Source: Dermatemys mawii
Taxonomy: Eukaryota > Chordata > Testudines > Dermatemydidae
Length of the DNA: 64,000 nt
Direction of reading: 5' to 3'
Assembly (NCBI GenBank): GCA_007922305.1
Contig: ML677343.1
Location: 32,629,017-32,693,016 of the forward strand
The notes beneath the pieces are model-generated. The model saw only the letters and a list, made by a program, of their open reading frames with translations. It ran no database searches and was not told the DNA's origin. The translations under genes and the position numbers were made by a program. How positions within the stretch are numbered: the stretch's first letter is position 1; the number at the start of each line of letters is the position of its first letter. Below are positions 56,171 to 64,000 of this stretch, in pieces.

Positions 56171-57954
56171 GGCTAGCAGCTCAGGGCAGGTTGCAGAAAG
56201 GTAACCAAGCGCATTTTCCAAATATGATTCCTGCTGAGCTGGGTCTGGGGCAGGGCTGGCCCGAAAGGAGGTGGGGCAGGAGCTGCTGCTAAGCCCCACA
56301 GCTCCCCCAAGAGGCGAAGGAGCAGGTGCACTCTGAGCTCCCCCCAGCAGCGGGGAGGAGCCCTTCCCACCCATCCCCTTCTGGGGGATGCCGTTCAGAG
56401 GATGGTGCCAAGGCTGGCAAATTGCGGGAGGGTTTGGCGAGGCTGGACAAGGGGGCCAATGAAGACTGATCACCTATGACACCCCCTGTCCAACTATGTG
56501 CCAGGGACCCCGCCCCCTCCTGCTCTGGGACGTGCTTCCAGAGTCTGCTCAGACTCCCCTCTCCCCCGAGGTTGGGGATGCCCCAGCCCCACAGCAATGG
56601 GTGCGTCGTGCTGCCCAGCTGGGCCAGGCCACAGCCAGGGAGTCAGTGACAGGGGTGAAATGTGGAAAAGCTGTTGGCGGGGCCCCCCACAGCCTGGCTG
56701 GTGCCCCTCAATCCTGAACCAGCCTCCCCTCCGCCAGCCCCACCTCCCTCTGCACCCAGCTCCGCCAATGCCCCTCAACCCCACCCCCTCCAGCTGCCTT
56801 CCCTCCTCCGCCCCCCATTCCAGCCTGGCCCCTCTGCTGCAGACCAACAACTTTGCCATGTTACACGTGGGAATTTCATGACCCTAGTCTTGGGACCAGG
56901 CTGAATGGCCCAGCCAGCCCAGCATTAACCCCTTCCTCTCCTGTTGATCCTCTCCTGCAGCCACCAGGACAGGAGGCCTCTCTGGGCATGTCTACACCGC
57001 AATAAACCCCCCCTGGCTGGCCCTCCCGACCTCCGCCGGGTCCCAGAGCTTGGCCTCCCGCTCAGTCCCTAGTGTCTGCACAGCAGTTTTGTAGCCCCAG
57101 GAACCCAAGGCCGCTGACCTGGGCCAGCCGTGGGTGTTTTACTGCCGTGTGGACAGACCCTATATCACTAATGTGGGGAGGAGGGCCGGCAAATGGCCCC
57201 AGAATCAGCCCAAGGCTACAGAGAGTGTACCAGGGTCAGGGAGTCCCCCCTTCTTCCTGGCAGGACGGCGAGCCAGGCCCAGCTGCCTTCTCCCCCCTGC
57301 GGCCAGGGGAACAGTGATGGCAGCTATTTATACACCCCCAGGCACAGGGCCCTCCCTGGAACAGCTGTGCCCATTCCCAGCATTGCTCAGGGCTGCCATC
57401 CTGGGAGTGGCGGCACTGTGGGAGCTGGGCCGTTCCCAGGGGCTGGGCGCCGCACTCGGGCAGACGGTACCCAGTGCAGTCGCCGCGCTGCTGTCCCATC
57501 CCTCCAGCTCCCCCAGGCAGGGGGCTGTGGGCTGCTGGCCACCTCCTCTCTGCCTCGGTTGGCGAGGGGCCGGAGCCAGCACAGGCCCCTCAGGAAGAGT
57601 TCCAGGGCGAAGCACAATCCAGCAGGCAGGACTGTTCTGCCACAGGCCCGGCCTAGACCCCTTGGTCTGCAGCATGGGCCTCATCCACCGACCTTGCCTG
57701 GCAGCGCCCTGCATGCAAGGAGTGGCTATGGAGCGAGCCAGGCTAACAGGCAGGAGCCATGGAATCGCTGGTGAGCTGGGGACGATGGGTGTGCAAGGCT
57801 GGGTATGAGTGTGCGAGGGAGTCTCCGGAGAAGGGGTGTCCATGCATCTTGTGGTTATAGCCAGTGTGGGGCTGTTTGCCCAGCTGTCCCCCTGGAATCC
57901 CAAGCTGGGCCCAAAGAGGCCTCAGTGGAGAGCGTGCGTGGCAGATATTTGGAA

Positions 57955-57967
57955 GGGTCAAAGGTCA
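57955..57967 (+). promoter_or_regulatory. Perfect DR1 nuclear-receptor half-site pair
   Basis: GGGTCA-A-AGGTCA is a direct repeat of nuclear receptor half-sites with one-base spacing, the type bound by RXR/PPAR, HNF4 or COUP-TF dimers. A MEF2-like word, GCTAAAAATG, follows at 57,981-57,990. It lies in CDH15 intron 2. Function is inferred. Confidence 0.4.
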
Positions 57968-60454
57968 AATTCATGCTAGCGCTAAAAATGTCTCCTCAGA
58001 GGAAGAAAATTAATCATTGGGGAGGAGGGGGCTCCCTGCTTTAGTTCCGGGGTGGGGGTGGGAATTTGGGCTTCTGAGAAAGAAAAGAAAAGCAGGTGTG
58101 GCCAGGGGAGGGCTTGTAGCTAAACCAGGGGCCGGCAGGAGAGCAGAGCTACAGCGAAAGCCCAGCCGCTTGTGTCCTGGTGACGTCTGCCCCACTGCAC
58201 GGCTCGAGGTGCCAACCCCTCCACTGGGCAGCCCCACGTGGCAGGCCAGCCCCAGCACTGCCTCACCCCACAGTTCAAAGGCGGGGCATGGGGCAGGCCG
58301 AGGCCTCAAAGACAGCCCCCGGCGCTCAGTGAGGCAGCCGGGGAAGGTGTGAGGCCAGCTGGAGAGGGACGGGGCCCTGGGAGTCTGGGGGTGGCCATCT
58401 TAGGGCGTCTCTGAGATGAGCGGCTGGGGACGTTCTGGTTCTTGAAGCTGCATTTCCAAGTTGGGTCCATCTGCTGTTGCCGGGGGAACGTCCTCAGCCT
58501 GTGTGTGTCCCTCCATTGCTCCTGGACTTCAGTTCCTACCGTGCAGAGCCGTAGGAGCAGCTGTTCAGTCTCTTGTCCGTGTACAACACGCACGGGTGGG
58601 GCCTGCCCCAGTTGTCCGCACACTTGCTGCCATGGCAGGCTATTCCCCAGCCATCTGCAAGTGCCAGGCACGTCCCACAGGGGTGTGCACACAGCGAGGC
58701 CCAGACCACCACTCACGCCAATGGGAGGACCCCGGGGGCATCATACGGAGCCCTAAATGGGTACCACGGGACTCTGCCCAGCTGGCCCCGCCTCCATCAT
58801 TCCCCCCTGCCCAGAAACACGGCCCATCCTCCTGGGCGTGAGGGTGCTGAATCTCCAGAGGGTTAGAACATGGTGTATTGGCGATGACACACAGGAGACA
58901 TGCAATGGCTTTGGGCCCATCTCTGGTGCATAAGCCCTAAGGACGGAGGCAAATGGATCCTTCCTCATGCCCCGTGTCTGTGCCGCGAGGAGCACGCCCT
59001 CTCCCAGAGGAGCAGATCCCAGTGTGTCTGGCAGCTTCTCTGGAGAGACCCGCTCCCCGGACAGGTGCCCGGCCCTGGCCCGCAGCGGCATTGGGGCTGG
59101 GAGCCAAGGGACTTGGCCCTGGCTCCGTGGCTTCTCTGTGACCCTGGGAACGGTGGTTGCAGCGTCTCAGTTGTGCGATTCTCCCAGGCCGAGGGAATGT
59201 GTGAGCGGGCTCCTGGCCAGCAGCTGCACGGAGTGCCCAGCCCACCCGCCTGCTCCAGCTGGTGAGCGGAGCAGGGTGGGCACCCAGAGAGCACCCCCAG
59301 GCCCACTGCGGTGGCTCAGTCAGCTGGTCGGGGGAAGGGGCTGGGCAGCCATTCAGCATCTCCAGCGCTGGAGGCAGCCCAGGCTCTGTTCGGCTGCAGC
59401 CCCGGGTGGGTTCCCCCGCAAGATGGGGGTGGGTGGGAGCTGCTGCCAAGTGCCACCCAGGAGCTCTGGGGAACAGGGCACCCGCAGCACAGGCAGCCCT
59501 GCCAGAGTGGGCAGCTGTGGAGCAAAATCAGTCGGAGCCTCCCTAGGGTCCTGGACTGGCCCACGGGGCTGGATGGATGCGGGGCCACCAGGAACCGAGC
59601 TCACGCTGCCCCCGTGCAGTGGAGGGAACCAGCTGCCGCATTCCTGGGGGGTGGGCAATGTCCTGTCCCTTCCAATGCCTCCCCTTGGGGGATTCAGCGT
59701 CCGGGACTCGGAGCAGCCGCCTGTGTCAGCAGCACCCCAGACGCCCCCTGCGCTGGCCACGCAGCCGGGCTGCGTGCGTTCGGGATGGAGCTCGGTGCTT
59801 GCTGCAAGGCGGGATCCTGTCCAGCAGTTGACTCTCCAGCGCTGTTTGTTCTTTCTCTTCCCTCTTCCATTTGGCTCACGTCAGCCCTGCTCCGAGGGAG
59901 TGCTCACCCCGGCCCCTTGGAGCTGCCACTGAGCCCCGGGAAGGATGTGGCCCGTTACAGTGGGTGCGCTCTCAGTGGGTGGGGAGAGGTGATTAGGACA
60001 GGCAAGCGTAGCTCGTCTCAGGGTGTTTGGGGGGGGTGTCCCTTGGGACAAGCTGTATTCTTGCTGGGGAACGTCCCCTCTTTAACCCCCCGATGCTGCG
60101 GGGCCTGGAGGGGGGTGGCAGTGTGGGGATTGTGGCTTTTCTGGGGTGCTGGGACGCACGGTGCTGCCAGGCTGTGGCAGGCAGTGGGAACGCGGGCAGT
60201 GTGACCGTAGCCGCTGTGACTCACGTTCCCAGCCCCACCTGGCCTTGCCCAGAACAACAAGAGACCCAGATGCAACTTTTTTTTACCAAAAATGGGCTTA
60301 GAATGGGAGGAATGAGTCAGTGAAGCAGCCAAAGGCGTCCCTGGGTCTTAAACGTCATGGCAGCGGGGCCAGCAACGGCCGCTACCAGGGAGCAGCACCC
60401 AGGAATGCAGGGCCGCTGCAGGGCATTGCGGGCTCAGGACTGGACTAGCCGGGG

Positions 60455-60690
60455 AAGCGGGGGCTGTGAGTCAGGGCTGAGGGGGTGTCAGCAGAGCTGG
60501 GGGTGGGGGCATGGGCTGGGATCATGAAGGAACTCTGGGTCAGGGCTGAGGGACATTGGCAGAGTTGGGGCGGCAGGGGGCTGGGATAATGTGGGGCTAA
60601 GGGTCAGGATTGAAGGGCATTGGCAGAGCTGAGGTGGCGGGGCTGGAATAATGGGGGGGCTAAGGGTCAGGCCTGAAGGGCAGCGCTGTT
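60455..60690. repeat. Tandem 'gtcagggctgaggg' repeat, about 70-bp unit
   Basis: Three diverged units of 'gtcagggctgagggacattg' with 'gcagagttggggcggc' and 'ggctgggataatg'. One unit shares gtcaggattgaagggcattg and ggcagagctg with 30,549-30,580, so the sequence is also dispersed. Confidence 0.7.
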
Positions 60691-61315
60691 TGTTCTTTCT
60701 CTTCCCTCAACTTTGTTGAAGCCCCAACGGCTGGGGGTGGGTCAGTCAAGAACAGCGAATACCCATATGGGGGCGGGTGTGAGGGTAGGGGCTTTCCATC
60801 TCCTGCCCGCCCCAAGGTGGGGGGCTCTGAGGTGCCAACGCAGCCGAGCACAGGCCCCATTGCCCTGAGCGGGGGAAGGGAGCTGGAGGCCCCTGAATTC
60901 CACTCGCCTTTAGGTTTATTTGGATTCTCTGCTTGGACCCCCTGGGTTAAGCCCCGAGGTCACTGGCAGCTGCCTGCGATCCTGCGTGTTCCCAGCACAC
61001 ACCCAGCGCTCGCCTCTATTTATAGCCAGCAGACGGCTGTCTGTGCCGTCCCTGCCCCGGCCGTCCCCTGGGGCCTGTGGGAACCCTGGATTAGTGCGTT
61101 CCCTTCTCCGGCCCAGCTGAGCAACGGGCCCCGACCCCGAGTCTGGCTGAGGCAGGAGCCATTCGCTTCAGCCCCAGAGAAATGAACGGGATGGGGGGGC
61201 TCAGACTGGGGCTGTGATGGGCGGGTGACCAGGCCTTGCGAGCGCTGGGCACGCGGAATGGTACCTGCCTCTGTGTCATTGCAGCAAACCCACCCACACT
61301 GGCCTGGGCATACAT

Positions 61316-61317
<2 letters not shown>

Positions 61318-61356
<39 letters not shown>

Positions 61357-61550
61357 GCAGCACACCCAGATCACACACACACACACCGCGGATCTCCCTC
61401 TCTTTCTCTCACACACGCACACGCACTGCATGCACACACATACACACAGATACCTGCAGCGCGCACACATCACACACCAGCTCTCTCTCACACATACACA
61501 TGGATCTCTCTGTCCCGCTCGTGTGTACACACACACACACCTTGCAGCTC
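61318..61550. repeat. CA-rich microsatellite cluster
   Basis: It includes a perfect (CA)n tract at about 61,323-61,352 and looser CACAC blocks to 61,550. ORFs here are rich in His/Thr or Cys/Val and are products of the repeat. Confidence 0.95.
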
Positions 61551-61730
61551 ACATTCTCCATGCAGGCAGTGCCCAGCCACACAGTTGCCCGGAATTCCTG
61601 CTGCACTCGTCCAGGTGCAGGCCACATCCAAGCACGGTGCAGCCTGCGTGGCGAGCGTGTAAGGCCCACGTCCATCATGCACATGTGCAGCAGACCCAGC
61701 AAGTCCCCCTGCAGGCAACTCACAAATTCC

Positions 61731-61744
61731 CCACCAAGGGGCGC
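61731..61744 (+). promoter_or_regulatory. Near-consensus CTCF site
   Basis: CCACCAAGGGGCGC differs from CCASYAGRKGGCRS at one position. Confidence 0.3.
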
Positions 61745-62640
61745 TCCAGCCGCCGGAGACTCTGCCGCCCCCCCAAGCCTGTGCCCCTCGATCATCATCA
61801 CTGGTGCTACCGTGCTGCAAGGGCTCTGGGGCGGGGGGGAGGGGCGGCTGAGGCCAGACCCTGGCCCCAAGCGCATCCCCACTCTTTGAGATCCCTGTTG
61901 CCTTCTGAGAGCCGGAGAAAGCCCCCTCCTGCAGCTCCCCATCCTTCCTGAACCCAAAGGGCCCCTCCAGACCCCTCCTCCTCCCACAGGTCCATGCAGC
62001 TGCTCCCTGAAGCCCCACCACAAAGGGCTCCTGTGTTTCCAGAGACGCAGGGCTGGGATGTCTCGGCAGCAGCTGCTCTAGATTCTGCCACTCACAGGCA
62101 GAGTGGGAGGAAGGGCTTCATCCAGCCGGGAGGAGGCTGGACAGTGGGGTGAGGGGCCAAGATGGATGCTGACACCGAGGAAAGGGCTGGGGGGTGGCAG
62201 GTGTCACAGGCACCAGCTTCCTCTGGGGATTCTCAAATCCCCATCCCCTCCCAACCCCCAACCCATCTTCCCTCTCCCAAGGCCCTGCCCCTACCCCACC
62301 CCTTTCCCCAAACCCCCTCGCCTCCTCCCACCCACTGCCGACCCCTCCCCAAAGCACACCCCACCCCTGCGCCTCCTGCACGCCATGAAACAGCTGATTG
62401 TGATGGGCGGGGTGGGAGGGAGGGGAGTTTGGCTGCCTGTGGGTGCTAAGCACCTGCTAATTTGTTTCCATGGGTGCTCCAGCCCTGGAGGGGGACGGAG
62501 ACTCTCTGGGGCAGGGCAATGGGGGTCTGTGATGGATGACCGGGGCTGATGGGGTGTCTCTGGGTGCATGGGACTGCATCTCGGTGAGGGTGGGGAGTGC
62601 ATGTGTGACTGGCCGTTTGTGTACAGGGCAAGTAGAGGTG

Positions 62641-63200
62641 CACAGGTCTGTTGTGTTCTTGTGTAGCGGGTATGGTCTGGCTACAGCACTTGCTTATACA
62701 CCCCGGTTGTGCCTATCATAAGATCCTTTCATGCTCTGCCAGGTATGACTGAGGTCAAGGTAAAATAAAACCTTTTACTGCCACCGCCACCTAGTGGCTG
62801 GACAGAGTTATATCGCTTGGCATTCCAGGCCATCTTCCCCTGTAAGTGCTCCATTCCTACCATTTACCACATGGGCACTATCACGAGCTCTTTGCAGCTC
62901 AGCGTGTCTCTGGCTGCTCTGTGTCTGAATCGTACTGGTTTCCTAAGGACATGACCCGAACACGTAACCACTGGCCCATCTGACTGTGCAAGGACTCACT
63001 GGGGTCAGTTTGCAACCCTTGAGTTCCCCGTGTTCTGATTGGTCGTCCTGGGGGACAAGCTGTAGATGTCGTCAGTTTCTGTTGAACTCTCCATTGTTTG
63101 TCTCGATTGCATATGATCTGGGCACTGCATCCTTTTTCTGCATCCAATTAGGTATGCAAATGGCCCCTACGTTCTAGATCGAGCCTCTCTCTAACTGACA
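62641..63200 (-). mobile_element. Possible 3' LTR region of the Gypsy-like element
   Basis: Non-coding sequence directly downstream, on the minus strand, of the integrase reading frames. Position suggests the 3' LTR or untranslated end. The expected TG...CA ends and the polypurine tract were not securely identified. It contains a CTCF consensus match. Confidence 0.4.
62784..62797 (-). promoter_or_regulatory. CTCF consensus site, minus strand
   Basis: On the minus strand CCACTAGGTGGCGG matches CCASYAGRKGGCRS at all 14 positions. It faces the plus-strand site at 51,025. It may have been carried in by the mobile element that surrounds it. Confidence 0.55.
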
Positions 63201-63232
63201 GATGTCTGTTGAAAAAGTGTTCATGAGATTGT

Positions 63233-64000
63233 TTAGGCTTTTGATTCGGTTTGGCCACACTGTTCATGTCTGGCCTCTTCAGAGAGAGATCCAGTAGCTA
63301 CTGTTTGTTTTGACCTGTAACGCAGAGGAGCAAGGAATGGATCGTCCTCCTGTAGGATTTTCTTGGCTGTCTCTACAGCTCTCTCAGCCTCTCCATTTGC
63401 TTGTGGGTAATGTGGGCTGCTAGTAACATGAGCAAATTCCCATTTCATTCAGACTGACTTAAATGCTGCTGCAGTGTATTCTGGTCCATTGTCCATCACT
63501 AGTTGTTCTGGAATACCAAAGTGAGCAAAAGTGCTCTTTAGTTTGTCAGTAACACTGCAACATGTTGTATCTTTCAAGTACATTATTTCTATATAACTAG
63601 AAATATAATCCGTGATGGCTAAGTAATGACATCCTCTGAATTCACATAAATCGGCAGCTAGCCCCATCAAAGATCAGTCTGGTTGAGGTGTTATTATTAA
63701 AGGTTCTTTGTGTTGTGTTGGTCTGTTAGCTTGGCAATGTTCACATGCCGATATTTCAGGTCCTCACTGATGCCCTATCACTACACTGACTGATTGGCCT
63801 GTTCATGGCATTATTTAATCCTTGATGTCCTTTATGGAGGAGGTTTAGGATTTCATCTTCCATTGCATTTGGAATTACAATGCAATTGCCTTTCATCATG
63901 AATCCATATGACTCACTTAATTGTCCACGCATGACCAAGTAGTCGCTTGTTACATTCTTGGTGTTCTTTAGACTTAGAATTTCCTGAAGTTGCGTGTCTG
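63233..64000 (-). pseudogene. Ty3/Gypsy-like integrase, decayed
   Basis: Minus-strand pieces of an LTR-retrotransposon polyprotein. From the right: EDEILNLLHKGHQGLNN (63,756-63,938) is the end of the histidine/cysteine zinc-binding region; DYISSYIEIMYLKD (63,449-63,670) follows the first catalytic aspartate, with MDNGPEY holding the second; [16 protein letters not shown] (63,233-63,448) holds the catalytic glutamate. These are the three residues of a retroviral-type integrase core. An in-frame TGA at 63,449-63,451 separates the last two pieces, and a frame break precedes 63,670, so the element cannot make a full protein. It continues off the right edge of the window. Confidence 0.8.

Larger units (their letters stand above)
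55586..62640 (+). other. CDH15 intron 2 (part)
   Basis: No exon 3 was recognised: the expected VSEN-type start is absent in all frames. The stretch is GC-rich with simple repeats listed separately. ORFs up to about 320 codons near 58,967-59,932 overlap other frames and lack domains. Confidence 0.5.

Noticed and set aside
58967..59932. 321-codon ORF on the plus strand, with a 297-codon one in another frame
   Set aside because: Two long frames overlap each other and opposite-strand frames; no domain, no splice context. It lies in CDH15 intron 2.
55586..64000. CDH15 exon 3
   Set aside because: No VSEN-type start followed by cadherin repeat sequence was found in any frame. It is presumably beyond the window.

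Overview
The window is vertebrate nuclear DNA, most probably from a turtle (a crocodilian or other archosauromorph is less likely). Three things point there: many CR1-type LINE fragments in both orientations with reptile-like sequence, several families of short non-autonomous hAT-like elements, and two pieces of single-copy genes in the amniote order ACSF3 then CDH15. The species call rests on recognition of repeat families from memory and is an inference. Bacterial features such as operons and ribosome binding sites do not apply.

Layout. Bases 1 to about 19,976 are interpreted as an upstream ACSF3 intron, AT-richer and dense in repeats: CR1 pieces, one CR1 nested in another, a decayed PIF/Harbinger transposase, hAT-like elements and a fold-back retroposon. 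Three coding exons of ACSF3, a mitochondrial malonyl-CoA/methylmalonyl-CoA synthetase, follow at 19,977-20,111, 21,127-21,238 and 26,545-26,665, with a stop codon and polyadenylation signal. Bases 26,870 to 53,450 are intergenic and become GC-rich. They hold two inverted LTRs of one family, more CR1, 124-bp hAT-like elements with 8-bp target duplications, two perfect hairpins and two AT-rich islands that could be regulatory. At 53,708 a signal-peptide exon begins, and a second short exon at 55,489 ends just after an RRKR cleavage site. Together they fit the 5' end of CDH15 (M-cadherin), a muscle adhesion gene. The rest, to 62,640, is CDH15 intron 2 with minisatellites and CA repeats. The window closes in a broken Ty3/Gypsy-like element on the minus strand.

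The two genes share a strand and are neighbours in known amniote genomes, but no shared function is implied. Possible control elements around CDH15 are E-boxes in its promoter, a DR1 plus MEF2-like pair in intron 2, and two perfect CTCF consensus matches in convergent orientation on either side of the promoter. I found no undescribed molecular system. The points most worth following are the target-site structure of the fold-back retroposon family, the odd mature N-terminus predicted for CDH15, and the convergent CTCF pair. Most long open reading frames in the GC-rich half look like chance products of base composition.
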